A DNA stretch of 37,132 nt from Variovorax soli NBRC 106424 (GTDB lineage: Bacteria; Pseudomonadota; Gammaproteobacteria; Burkholderiales; Burkholderiaceae_C), in assembly GCF_001591385.1 (NCBI RefSeq), contig NZ_BCUU01000051.1, positions 1-37,132 on the forward strand. Direction: 5' to 3'. The translations under genes were made by a program, and so were the position numbers. The notes under the pieces are model-generated. The model made no database searches. It saw nothing but the letters and a program-made list of their open reading frames with translations, and was not told where the DNA came from. Of this stretch, positions 24,276 to 32,401 are shown piece after piece. Within the stretch, counting starts at the first letter, position 1. The number at the start of each line of letters is the position of its first letter.

Positions 24276-24325
24276 GACCATGAAGTAAAATGGTCTTAAT
24301 TCACGTATCAATGAAACTGGTTCAT
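24276..24325. promoter_or_regulatory. MetR binding sites in the metE-metR gap
   Basis: TGAAACTGGTTCA (24312-24324) matches the MetR consensus TGAA-N5-TTCA exactly, inside a longer dyad ATGAA/TTCAT (24311-24325), and ends 3 bp before the metR start. A second possible pair, TGAA (24281-24284) and TTCA (24300-24303), and a GACCAT/ATGGTC dyad (24276-24281, 24290-24295) lie nearer metE. The pattern fits homocysteine-responsive control of metE and autoregulation of metR. Confidence 0.75.
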
Positions 24326-24327
24326 AC

Positions 24328-25233
24328 ATGCTGGAGCGCATCCACCTGGCCATCGTCCAGGAAGTCGAGAAACAGGGCTCGCTGACCGCGGCGGCCGGCG
24401 TGCTGTGCCTGACGCAGTCCGCCCTGAGCCACAGCATGCGCAAGCTGGAGCAGCAGCTGGGCACCGACATCTGGCTGCGCGAGGGCCGCAGCCTGCGCCT
24501 CACGCAGGCCGGACAGTACCTGCTGGCCGTGGCGAACCGCGTGCTGCCCCAGCTGGACCTGGCCGAGGAGCGCCTGCGGCAGTTCGCGCAGGGCGAGCGC
24601 GGCACGCTGCGCATCGGCATGGAATGCCATCCCTGCTACCAGTGGCTGCTCAAGGTGGTGTCGCCCTACCTGGCCGCCTGGCCGGACGTGGATGTGGACG
24701 TCAAGCAGAAATTCCAGTTCGGCGGCATCGGCGCGCTGTTCGGCTACGAGATCGACCTGCTGGTCACGCCCGACCCGCTCTTCAAGCCGGGCCTGGCCTT
24801 CGAGCCGGTGTTCGACTACGAGCAGGTGCTGGTGGTGGCCAAGGGGCATCCGCTGGCCAAGGCCGCCTATGCCAAGCCGCAGCAGCTCACGCGCGAAGTG
24901 CTGGTCACCTACCCGGTGGAGCCCGACCGGCTGGACATCTACAACCAGTTCCTCATGCCCGCGGGCGTGAGCCCCAGGCGCCACAAGACCATCGAGACGA
25001 CGGACATCATGCTGCAGATGGTGGCCAGCGGCCGCGCCGTGGCCGCGCTTCCGCGCTGGCTGGTGCAGGAGTACGCGGGCAAGATCGACGTGGCGCCGGT
25101 GCGCCTGGGGCCGCGCGGCATCCAGAAGCACATCTACCTGGGCGCGCGTGAGGCGGATACCCACGTCGACTACCTGCGCGCCTTCGTCGAACTGGCGCGC
25201 GGGCCGTTGCCGGCGCGGCGCAAGCGCGCCTAG
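24328..25233 (+). CDS. metR: LysR-family regulator of methionine synthesis, MetR
   Basis: 301-residue LysR-type regulator that activates metE, with homocysteine as co-activator in known cases. The N-terminal helix-turn-helix is seen in LERIHLAIVQEVEKQGSLTAAA, then LCLTQSALSHSMRKLEQQLG; the effector domain has GMECHPCYQWLLKVV and QKFQFGGIGALFGYEIDLLVTPDP, both characteristic of MetR. It diverges from metE across a 73-bp gap containing an exact TGAA-N5-TTCA box three bases before its own ATG, so autorepression is likely. A longer overlapping frame is not needed. The next gene (pabBC) starts 19 bp downstream and could be partly cotranscribed. Confidence 0.93.
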   Translation: MLERIHLAIVQEVEKQGSLTAAAGVLCLTQSALSHSMRKLEQQLGTDIWLREGRSLRLTQAGQYLLAVANRVLPQLDLAEERLRQFAQGERGTLRIGMECHPCYQWLLKVVSPYLAAWPDVDVDVKQKFQFGGIGALFGYEIDLLVTPDPLFKPGLAFEPVFDYEQVLVVAKGHPLAKAAYAKPQQLTREVLVTYPVEPDRLDIYNQFLMPAGVSPRRHKTIETTDIMLQMVASGRAVAALPRWLVQEYAGKIDVAPVRLGPRGIQKHIYLGAREADTHVDYLRAFVELARGPLPARRKRA

Positions 25234-25252
25234 TCATCGGTTCGTTGCCAGC

Positions 25253-27082
25253 ATGCAGATTGAATTGAACGCGATGACGCCCGCGCTGCCCGGCGGCGAG
25301 CCGCTGACGGCCCTGATCGACTTCGGCGCCGGGCCCGCGCCGATGCGCCTTGCCTTCGGCCGCGCACGCACGACCCTGGTGGCGTCGACGCTGGAGGAGG
25401 TTGTACCTCTGCTCGATGCCGTGCACCGGCACGCCATGCAAGGGCGCTGGTGCGTGGGCTATGTGCGCTACGAAGCGGCGCCGGCCTTCGACCCGGCCAT
25501 GGCGGTTCATCCGGGCCAGGGGCCGCTTGCATGGTTCTCGGTCCACGACGAGGCCCACCCCTGGCCAGACATGGCCGACAGCGACGCGGACGGTGCGCGC
25601 GAGCCGCTCGAATGGCACTCGCGCCTGGATCGCCCGCAGTTCGACCGGGCCATCTCGCGCATCCACGACGCCATCGAGCGGGGCGACGTCTACCAGGTCA
25701 ACTTCACGGCCAGCATCCGTGCGCAGCGGCAGGCCTCCGATGCAGGCGTGCAGCGGCAGGAGTCGCTGCGCCTGTTCGCCGCGCTCTGCCGTGCCCAGCC
25801 CCGGGCCTATGCCGCGTGGATCGACACGGGCGCGCAGCAGGTGGCCTCGGTGTCGCCGGAGCTGTTCTTCCACTGGCAGGACGGGCACATCCTCACGCGG
25901 CCCATGAAGGGCACCGCAGCCCGCGGGGCCACGCCGGCGGCCGATGCGGCGGCGGCCGAGGCCCTGCGCTCCAGCGTCAAGGAGCGCGCCGAGAACGTCA
26001 TGATCGTCGACCTGCTGCGCAACGACCTGTCCCGCATTTCGCAGCCGTTCTCGGTGCGCGTGGAGCGCTTGTTCGACGTGGCGGCCTGGCCGACCGTGTG
26101 GCAGATGACTTCCGATGTGCAGGCGCGCACGCGCAGCGGCACCACGCTGGCGGAGGTGTTCGGCGCGCTGTTCCCGTGCGGGTCGGTCACCGGCGCGCCC
26201 AAGCTCAGCGCCATGCGCATGATCCGCGCGCTGGAGCCCGAGGCGCGCGGCGTGTACTGCGGCGCCGTGGGCATCGTGCGGCCCGGCGGCGCCGCCACCT
26301 TCAATGTTCCGATCCGCACCGTCACGGTGGGCAGCGAGGGCCTGGCCTGCGGCATCGGCAGCGGCGTGACCATCGACGCCCATGCGCAAGGCGAGTGGGC
26401 AGAATGGCGCAACAAACGGGCTTTTCTCATGCGGGCCAGCGCACCTTTCCAGATTCTCGAAACCCTGCGGCTGCAGGACGGCACGTTCCACAACCTCGCC
26501 CTGCACCTGCAGCGGATGGCGGATGCGGCGGCCCACTTCGGCTACCGCCTCGACCTGGAGGAGGGCGAGCGCAGCCTTCAACGCATCGCCCACGCGAATG
26601 CGCGCGGTGCGTGGCGGGTGCGGCTGCTGCTGCACGCCACCGGCCGGTTCGAGGCGCAGGCCTTTGCGCTGCCGGCTTCACCCGCGCGGGTGACCCTGCA
26701 GCTCGCACGCCGGCCCATCGAGGAAGCCGACAGCGAGTTCGTCCGCTTCAAGACCACGCGCCGCGGCCACTACGAGGCGTTCGCGCCCGCGGACCCCGAG
26801 GTGTTCGACACGCTGCTGTGGAACGAGCGCGGCGAAATCACCGAGTGCACGCGCGGCAATGTCGCCTTGCTGATCGACGGGCGCTGGGTGACGCCATCAG
26901 GCAGCAGTGGATTGCTGCCCGGCATCGAGCGGGGCCGCCTGCTGCAGGACGGCAAGCTGGCCGAAGCCGTGATCCGCCGCGAAGACCTGGGCCGGGCCAG
27001 TGCAGTGGCCTTCATCAACAGCCTGCGCGGATGGATCGATGCCGCCGTAATCGATGCACCGGCTGCAGGGGACGAAGCCTAG
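25253..27082 (+). CDS. pabB: Fused aminodeoxychorismate synthase component I and aminodeoxychorismate lyase (PabB-PabC)
   Basis: Two-domain enzyme for p-aminobenzoate, the folate precursor. The N-terminal chorismate-binding domain (to about residue 390) has GDVYQVNFT (144-152), the PabB motif PMKGTAARG with Lys219 (anthranilate synthases have PIAGT), ENVMIVDLLRNDLSR and the end GIGSGVTIDA. The C-terminal class IV aminotransferase-like lyase domain starts near ASAPFQILETLRLQDGTFHNL and holds VRFKTTRRGHYEAF, ERGEITECTRGNV and SGLLPGIERGRLL. Length 609 residues is normal for the fusion. The ATG at 25253 has no strong ribosome site and is only 19 bp after metR. The glutaminase partner PabA is not in the window. 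Its stop codon and that of the opposite tauE-like gene share the palindrome CTAG. Confidence 0.92.
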   Translation: MQIELNAMTPALPGGEPLTALIDFGAGPAPMRLAFGRARTTLVASTLEEVVPLLDAVHRHAMQGRWCVGYVRYEAAPAFDPAMAVHPGQGPLAWFSVHDEAHPWPDMADSDADGAREPLEWHSRLDRPQFDRAISRIHDAIERGDVYQVNFTASIRAQRQASDAGVQRQESLRLFAALCRAQPRAYAAWIDTGAQQVASVSPELFFHWQDGHILTRPMKGTAARGATPAADAAAAEALRSSVKERAENVMIVDLLRNDLSRISQPFSVRVERLFDVAAWPTVWQMTSDVQARTRSGTTLAEVFGALFPCGSVTGAPKLSAMRMIRALEPEARGVYCGAVGIVRPGGAATFNVPIRTVTVGSEGLACGIGSGVTIDAHAQGEWAEWRNKRAFLMRASAPFQILETLRLQDGTFHNLALHLQRMADAAAHFGYRLDLEEGERSLQRIAHANARGAWRVRLLLHATGRFEAQAFALPASPARVTLQLARRPIEEADSEFVRFKTTRRGHYEAFAPADPEVFDTLLWNERGEITECTRGNVALLIDGRWVTPSGSSGLLPGIERGRLLQDGKLAEAVIRREDLGRASAVAFINSLRGWIDAAVIDAPAAGDEA

Positions 27083-27873
27083 AGGTAAGTCCACAGCATC
27101 TTCGTCGCCAGCACGTACAGCAGGCAGGCGAAGACCCTTCGCAGGATGCTGACGGGCAGCCGGTGGGCGGTTCTGGCGCCCAGAGGCGCCGTCAATACGC
27201 TGCCCGCCACCAGGCCGACGAGTGCGGGGCCGTACACGAAGCCGGCGGACAGGGGCGGAAGCCCCGCGACATGCCAGCCGCTGAACACATAGCCGAGCGT
27301 GCCCATCACGGCCACCGGGACGCCCAGTGCCGCGCCTGTGCCGATGGCGGTGGTGATGGACACACCGCAGAACAGCATGAACGGCACGGTGAGGAAGGCC
27401 CCGCCCGCCGAGACCAGGCCGCAGACCACGCCGATGACAAGACCGATGGCGACCAGCGCCGGCGTGCCGGGCAAGCCCCGCGCGGCGGACGGCTTGCGGC
27501 CCAGCAGGATCTGCGTGGCGCCGGCATAGACGATGGCGCTGAAGGCCAGCGCGAGGGCGCGCTGCGAGATCCATGCCGACAGCGCCGTGGCCAGCAGGGC
27601 CCCCACCATCATGGCCGGCCCCACGCGGCGCACCAGCGACCAGTCGACGCCGCCCAGCCGATGGTGCGCGCGCACGCTGGCGCTGGAAGTGAACATGATC
27701 GACGCCATGCCGGTTCCCAGCGCCAGATGCACCACATGGTCCGGCGCGAACTGCTGCGCAGTGAACATCGCCGCCAGGACGGGGACCAGCGTCATGCCGC
27801 CGCCGATGCCGAGCAAGCCGGCCAGAAAGCCGATGAAGGCGCCCGTTGCAAAGTAAGCCGCGATCCAGGTCAT
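27079..27873 (-). CDS. TauE/SafE family sulfite/sulfonate exporter-like membrane protein
   Basis: 264-residue inner-membrane protein with about eight hydrophobic helices and the family repeats GFLAGLLGIGGGMTLVPVL (residues 14-32) and GLVSAGGAFLTVPFMLF in the second half. The family exports sulfite, sulfonates or other sulfur compounds and also includes uncharacterised anion permeases. Its stop overlaps the pabBC stop tail to tail. A 6-bp dyad TCGACG/CGTCGA (27884-27900) lies 11 bp upstream of the start. The sulfatase cluster begins about 900 bp away, but on the other strand and beyond a pseudogene, so a link through sulfite or sulfate disposal is only a suggestion. Confidence 0.9.
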   Translation of the reverse strand: MTWIAAYFATGAFIGFLAGLLGIGGGMTLVPVLAAMFTAQQFAPDHVVHLALGTGMASIMFTSSASVRAHHRLGGVDWSLVRRVGPAMMVGALLATALSAWISQRALALAFSAIVYAGATQILLGRKPSAARGLPGTPALVAIGLVIGVVCGLVSAGGAFLTVPFMLFCGVSITTAIGTGAALGVPVAVMGTLGYVFSGWHVAGLPPLSAGFVYGPALVGLVAGSVLTAPLGARTAHRLPVSILRRVFACLLYVLATKMLWTYL

Positions 27874-27883
27874 CCGGGGAGTA

Positions 27884-27900
27884 TCGACGACGCCCGTCGA
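27884..27900. promoter_or_regulatory. Short dyad upstream of the TauE/SafE gene
   Basis: TCGACG (27884-27889) and CGTCGA (27895-27900), perfect inverted copies around a 5-nt spacer, 11 bp upstream of the exporter's start codon on the minus strand. It could be an operator or a leader hairpin. GC-rich dyads of this size are fairly common by chance. Confidence 0.3.
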
Positions 27901-28016
27901 CGGTCCCCCTCACGGGTGATGTCTGCAGTAACCGCGCGCAAGTGAAACAAGGTGCCACTCATTTCGCGCTGGGGCTGCGGCGCTCGCTGCCGCACGCCGC
28001 AGGCCCTGCGACTCCG

Positions 28017-28651
28017 ATGATCTCGGCCACGGCGATCGCCGGCATCTCGGCGCTGGTCAGGCATTCATTTGGCGAGAAGGTCCTGAGGCAGGCCAAGCAG
28101 GCGATCATGATGGACATCGAACTGCTGGAGGGCCACGAATGCTTCATCCCGCAGGCCACCATGGTCGACTTCGAAGATGTGTATCGATGTCCGGTCCACT
28201 TCGAGGCGGGCGCCGTCAGGCTCTGCTTCGATGCACGCCTGATGGACTGCCGGGCCAGGGAGCCGCACCTGAGCCGCGCCTGGTCACGATCGAGGATGTG
28301 GGCCGGGGCCTGCAAGAGGCGGACGGCCTCCACACCTTCCGGGGCGTGGTCGGCGCGCAGATCAGGGCGCAGGTCGTGACTGGAAATGTGTCGATCGACA
28401 GCACCGCGCGGGCGCTCGGCACCAGCGTGCGGACCCTGCAGCGCATGCTCCATCGCGACTGCGGCGCCGACTTCCGCGAACTCGTCAACCTCATTCGCAT
28501 GCAGCGCGCCAAGGAACTGCTGCGCGGCTCCGGCGCGTCGATCACGCAGATCTCGATGGAGTTCGGCTACTCGAGCCCTGCCAACTTCGCCCGCGCATTC
28601 CGCAAGGCCGCGGGAATGGCGCCGCACGACTTTCGATCCTCCGTGGCGTGA
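28017..28651 (+). pseudogene. Decayed AraC-family regulator
   Basis: Remains of an AraC-type regulator in two frames. From ATG 28017 one frame gives MISATAIAGISALVRHS... then QATMVDFEDVYRCPVHFEAGAVRLCFDARLMDC, pieces of the arabinose-binding-like N-terminal domain. The join VDF/EDVYR skips roughly 100 residues found in full-length members (compare the intact 342-residue AraC at 31254-32282), so an internal deletion is likely. After about 28250 the frame changes (one base missing) and the other frame continues PRLVTIEDV... into a complete AraC helix-turn-helix domain (ARALGTSVRTLQRML, ISMEFGYSSPANFARAFRKAAG), ending at 28651. The DNA-binding half could still be made from a start near 28139, but the sensor half is lost. 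It may once have controlled the adjacent sulfatase gene. Confidence 0.75.
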
Positions 28652-28773
28652 AATGAGTGGTGGTTCGATCCGGTTCCCCCTAGCCTTCGCGCCGTAGCGG
28701 GGAGCAACCGTGCCGCAGGCCTCCATCAGGGGCCAAGAACAACAAGCGGCAGGTGCAATAGAGGGGTGAATGA

Positions 28774-31182
28774 ATGGAGAGACTCGTCGAGTGGATGCGC
28801 GGCGCGTGCCGCGCGCAAACCCGGAGGTTCGAGAGGTACGGGCGCTTCGTTGCCGCCTTGGGTGTTTTCTCGGTCGCGGCCCTGGCCCACGCCCAGGACA
28901 GCCTGCCTTTCCCACCGAAGAAATCCGGCAGCACGGCGGGGGTGACGATGCAGTCGTCTGTGTACAAGCCGCTGCCCGCCGTGCAGCGCCTGCCCAAGGG
29001 CACGCCCAACGTGCTGGTGATCATGCTCGACGACGTCGGTCCGGCGCTGCCCGAGACCCATGGCGGCGACATCCGCACGCCTACGCTGACGCGCGTGTCC
29101 AAGAGCGGCATCTCGTACAACCGCTTCCACAACGCCGCGATGTGCTCGCCCACGCGCGCGGCGCTGCTCACGGGGCGCAACCACCACCGCGTGGGCTTCG
29201 GCCAGATCGCCGAACTGGCCAACGACTGGGATGGCTACACCGGCCGCCTTCCGCCCACCACGGCCACCGGCGCAAAGGTGCTGGGCTACTACGGCTACAA
29301 GACGGCTGCTTTCGGCAAGTGGCACAACACGCCCGCCGAGGAGACGACCCAGCAAGGCCCCTTCGACCTGTGGCCCACGGGCCGGCTGGTGGGCTTCGAC
29401 TACTTCTACGGCTTCCTCGCGGGGGAGTCCTCGCAGTGGGAGCCGGCGGTGGTCGAGAACACCGTGCGGCTGCCCGCGCCCCGCCGCGAGGGTTACCACT
29501 TCACCGTGGACATGACCGACAAGGCCATCACCTGGATGCGCCAGCAGCAGGCGGTGGATCCCGGCTCGCCGTTCTTCATGTACTGGGCGCCGGGCGCCTC
29601 GCACGGGCCGCATCACATCTTCAAGGAGTGGGCCGACAAGTACAAAGGCCGCTTCGACGACGGCTGGGACGCCATGCGCGAGCGCATCTTCGCGCGCCAG
29701 AAGGCCCTGGGCTGGATTCCGAAGGACACGCAGCTGACGCCGCGGCCAGCCACGCTGACCGCGTGGAAGGACATTCCCGAAGACGAGAAGCCCTTCCAGC
29801 GCCGCCTGATGGAAGTCTTTGCCGGCATGACCGAGCATGCCGACACGCAGGCGGGGCGTCTCATCGACGAACTGGAGCGCCTGGGCATCCGCGAGAACAC
29901 CCTGGTGTTCTACATCTGGGGAGACAACGGCTCGTCCGCCGAGGGCCAGAACGGCACCATCAGCGAACTGCTGGCGCAAAACGGCATTCCCACCCAGATC
30001 AAGGACCACATCCGCGCGCTGAACGAACTCGGCGGCCTGGACGTGCTGGGCAGCAACAAGGTGGACAACATGTACCACGCAGGGTGGGCCTGGGCCGGCA
30101 GCACGCCGTTCCAGGCCACCAAGCTGGTGGCCTCGCACTTCGGCGGTACGCGCACGCCGATGGCGGTGTCCTGGCCGAAGGTCATCAAGCCTGATGCGGT
30201 GACCCGAACACAGTTCCACCACGTCAACGACATCGTGCCCACGATCTACGACGTCGCCGGCATCCAGGCACCCAAGCTGGTGGATGGCGTGACCCAGGAC
30301 CCGCTTGACGGCGTGAGCATGCGCTACACCTTTGCCGATGCCAGCGCCCCAGCACGCAAGAAGACGCAGTACTTTGAAATCATGGGCAGCCGCGGCATCT
30401 ACCAGGACGGGTGGATGGCCTCGGTGTTCGGTCCGCGCGTTCCGTGGGTGCCGGGCCTGCCCAAGAGCATCGCGACCTGGTCGCCCGATCAGGACACGTG
30501 GGAGCTGTACGACCTGCGCACCGACTTCTCGCAGGCTGTGGACGTTGCGGCGAAGAACCCCCGGAAGGTGCAGGAGTTGACGCAGGCCTTCGGCGTGCAG
30601 GCGAAGGAAAACCGGGTCGACCCGGTCGGCGGCGGACTGTGGTCGGTCCTGCACCCGCAGTACGCGCCAAGCAACCCAGCCACCGAGTTCAGCTACACCC
30701 AGGACGTGGTGGGCATTCCGGAATTCGCCGGACCGAAGGTCGGTGCACGCAGCAGCCTGGTCACCATGGAGGTCGAGCTCAAGCCGGACTCCGCGGGCGT
30801 GCTCTACGCGCTGGGCGCCTTCTCGGGCGGGCTGTCGCTGTGGGTGGACAAGGGCAGGCTGAGCTACGAGTACAACCTCTTCGAGATCCAGCGCACGCGC
30901 ATCGATGCGCAAGGGGCGCTGCCCACCGGCAAGGTGAAGATCGAGGTCGAGTCGCGCGTGGCGCAGGGCCAGCGCGCCGGCCCCATGGACGTCGTCATCC
31001 GCGCCAATGGCCAGGAAATTGCCAAGGGCCGCGTGCCGGTGACCGCGCCGCTGACCTTCACGGCCAACGATGCCTTCGACGTGGGCATGGACAGCTACTC
31101 GCCCGTCTCGCAGGCCTACTTCGACCGCGCGCCATTCAAGTTCAACGGCCGTATCGGCCTGGTAACGATCCGGTATCTCTGA
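28774..31182 (+). CDS. Exported arylsulfatase (sulfatase 1)
   Basis: 802-residue type I (formylglycine) sulfatase hydrolysing sulfate esters. An N-terminal signal peptide (hydrophobic FVAALGVFSVAALAHA, cleavage before QDSLPF) sends it to the periplasm. Active-site motifs: metal-binding VIMLDDVG (residues 82-89), CSPTRAALLTG with Cys124 to be converted to formylglycine, FGKWHNTP, ASHGPHH and YIWGDNGSSAEG. The last 150 residues form a beta-rich extension (AGVLYALGAFSGGLSLWVDKG...) shared with sulfatase 2. A GAGGGG ribosome site precedes ATG 28774. It is monocistronic and meets the intact AraC gene tail to tail; a decayed AraC gene lies upstream. No formylglycine-generating enzyme or anSME is in the window. 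Natural substrate unknown. Confidence 0.9.
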   Translation: MERLVEWMRGACRAQTRRFERYGRFVAALGVFSVAALAHAQDSLPFPPKKSGSTAGVTMQSSVYKPLPAVQRLPKGTPNVLVIMLDDVGPALPETHGGDIRTPTLTRVSKSGISYNRFHNAAMCSPTRAALLTGRNHHRVGFGQIAELANDWDGYTGRLPPTTATGAKVLGYYGYKTAAFGKWHNTPAEETTQQGPFDLWPTGRLVGFDYFYGFLAGESSQWEPAVVENTVRLPAPRREGYHFTVDMTDKAITWMRQQQAVDPGSPFFMYWAPGASHGPHHIFKEWADKYKGRFDDGWDAMRERIFARQKALGWIPKDTQLTPRPATLTAWKDIPEDEKPFQRRLMEVFAGMTEHADTQAGRLIDELERLGIRENTLVFYIWGDNGSSAEGQNGTISELLAQNGIPTQIKDHIRALNELGGLDVLGSNKVDNMYHAGWAWAGSTPFQATKLVASHFGGTRTPMAVSWPKVIKPDAVTRTQFHHVNDIVPTIYDVAGIQAPKLVDGVTQDPLDGVSMRYTFADASAPARKKTQYFEIMGSRGIYQDGWMASVFGPRVPWVPGLPKSIATWSPDQDTWELYDLRTDFSQAVDVAAKNPRKVQELTQAFGVQAKENRVDPVGGGLWSVLHPQYAPSNPATEFSYTQDVVGIPEFAGPKVGARSSLVTMEVELKPDSAGVLYALGAFSGGLSLWVDKGRLSYEYNLFEIQRTRIDAQGALPTGKVKIEVESRVAQGQRAGPMDVVIRANGQEIAKGRVPVTAPLTFTANDAFDVGMDSYSPVSQAYFDRAPFKFNGRIGLVTIRYL

Positions 31183-31253
31183 AGATGGCGGCTGCAAACC
31201 TGAACCTCGCACGTCGCGCGTCTACATCGAAGGCAACGGCGACGGCGCGCGCG

Positions 31254-32282
31254 TCAGGCCGCAGTAGCACGGCTTCGTCGCGGGTTCGCGCGTTGTCGGT
31301 GTGCTTGTGCGGTCTCACCGAAGCTGCGCCTGTGCCAACGGGAAAAGGCGGGTTGTGAAGAGAACCCCAGCATCTCGGAAATCTGCATGAAGCTGTGCTG
31401 CGACGAGGCGATGAGTTGCGTCGCCATGTGCTTGCGAACCTGCTCCAGGATCTCGCCGAACCCGCTTCCCTCGTCCACCAGTTGACGGTGCAGGGTGCTG
31501 CGGTGCACGCCCAGATGCATCGCGACCTGGTCGATCGAGCAGCGTCCGATCGGCAGCAGGACCATGGCCAGTTCACGCACCCGGTCGCGCGTGCAGGTCG
31601 CACCGCGCGCGGCCAGGAGCTGGTCCAACTGGGCCCTGGCTTGCCGCACCATGGCGGGGTCGGTCGACTTCAGGTGCTGGTCCAGGGTGCGGGCGTCGAA
31701 CACGGCCCCGTTGAAGTCCGCGTTGAAATGCACGGGTGCCGCGAGCACGCGCTGGTAGACCTCGCTCGGGCCGAGTTGCCCATGCATCAGGCCCAGCCAT
31801 TTCGGCTGCCACCCCGGCATCAGGCTGCGCAGGGAACGCACCAGCATGGCCAGTCCCTGCTCGACCGCCTGTTGGATGCCTCCCGCGCCCGGCCCGGCAA
31901 ATTCCATGTGAAGGACGGCGTCGTCCGAGCTCTCTTCCAGCCGCAGCACCAGCGATTCGTTGTGCAGCTTCCGGTAGTGGATCAACGTTTGCACGGCATC
32001 CCGCAGCGTGGACTCCTCGCGAAGAATGAGGCCGAGCAGGCCCAGGGTGGAAAGCTGGTTGGCCTCGCCCATTTCCAGGCCGAAGCTGCGCACGCCGCTG
32101 GCCTGCACCGAGTCTTCGAGCAGGCCGTACGCCCGCTCCATGGGAATGAGCAACTCCGGATCGTGCAGGCATTCGCGCGGGATTCCGGCCCGGGCGAGCA
32201 TGCGCCCCGCGTCCAGCCCATGCCGCCGGGCAATCGCGGGGTAATGGCTCACGGCGGCTGCGCGAATGAAGAACGTCGTCAT
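31254..32282 (-). CDS. AraC-family transcriptional regulator (arabinose-binding-like N-terminal domain)
   Basis: 342-residue regulator. The N-terminal ligand domain (about residues 20-200: HGLDAGRMLARAGIP, SFGLEMGEANQLSTLGLLGLILREESTLRDA in blocks, VYQRVLAAPVHFNADFNGAVFDARTLDQ) is of the OruR/ArgR-like AraC subgroup; the C-terminal domain has two helix-turn-helix motifs (IDQVAMHLGVHRSTLHRQL and FMQISEMLGFSSQPAFSRWHRRSFG). A GGAGG site lies about 10 nt before the ATG. It sits between the two sulfatase genes, divergent from sulfatase 2. Two direct repeats ATGGTAAATGC begin right at its start codon and a related inverted copy lies next to the sulfatase 2 start, so it probably controls both itself and the sulfatase 2 operon. 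Inducer unknown, likely the sulfate ester or its aglycone. Confidence 0.92.
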   Translation of the reverse strand: MTTFFIRAAAVSHYPAIARRHGLDAGRMLARAGIPRECLHDPELLIPMERAYGLLEDSVQASGVRSFGLEMGEANQLSTLGLLGLILREESTLRDAVQTLIHYRKLHNESLVLRLEESSDDAVLHMEFAGPGAGGIQQAVEQGLAMLVRSLRSLMPGWQPKWLGLMHGQLGPSEVYQRVLAAPVHFNADFNGAVFDARTLDQHLKSTDPAMVRQARAQLDQLLAARGATCTRDRVRELAMVLLPIGRCSIDQVAMHLGVHRSTLHRQLVDEGSGFGEILEQVRKHMATQLIASSQHSFMQISEMLGFSSQPAFSRWHRRSFGETAQAHRQRANPRRSRATAA

Positions 32283-32401
32283 GGTAAATGCCCCTCCGCA
32301 TGCGACGTAATGGTAAATGCATGCAACGCCAGGTTAAGCGCAAAGGCCGGGGTCCCTGAAGAATCCACCCGACGTTTCACAGAACCAGAGTGGCATTTCC
32401 A
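32281..32401. promoter_or_regulatory. Divergent promoter with repeat array (AraC operator candidate)
   Basis: ATGGTAAATGC occurs at 32281-32291 and again at 32310-32320 (29 bp apart); GCATGCGACG (32298-32307) and GCATGCAACG (32319-32328) are a second direct repeat 21 bp apart, two helical turns. On the opposite strand TGGAAATGCCA (plus 32391-32401) resembles the first repeat with one base missing and touches the sulfatase 2 start. AraC-type proteins bind direct repeats, so this fits control of both genes by the adjacent regulator. No clear -10/-35 pair is identified. Confidence 0.5.

Noticed and set aside
28139..28651. Stand-alone small AraC DNA-binding protein
   Set aside because: The first 40 residues are out-of-frame translation of the sensor domain; better explained as the end of a frameshifted gene.
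28726..31212. 828-codon reverse ORF opposite sulfatase 1
   Set aside because: Shadow frame; sulfatase motifs are unmistakable on the forward strand.
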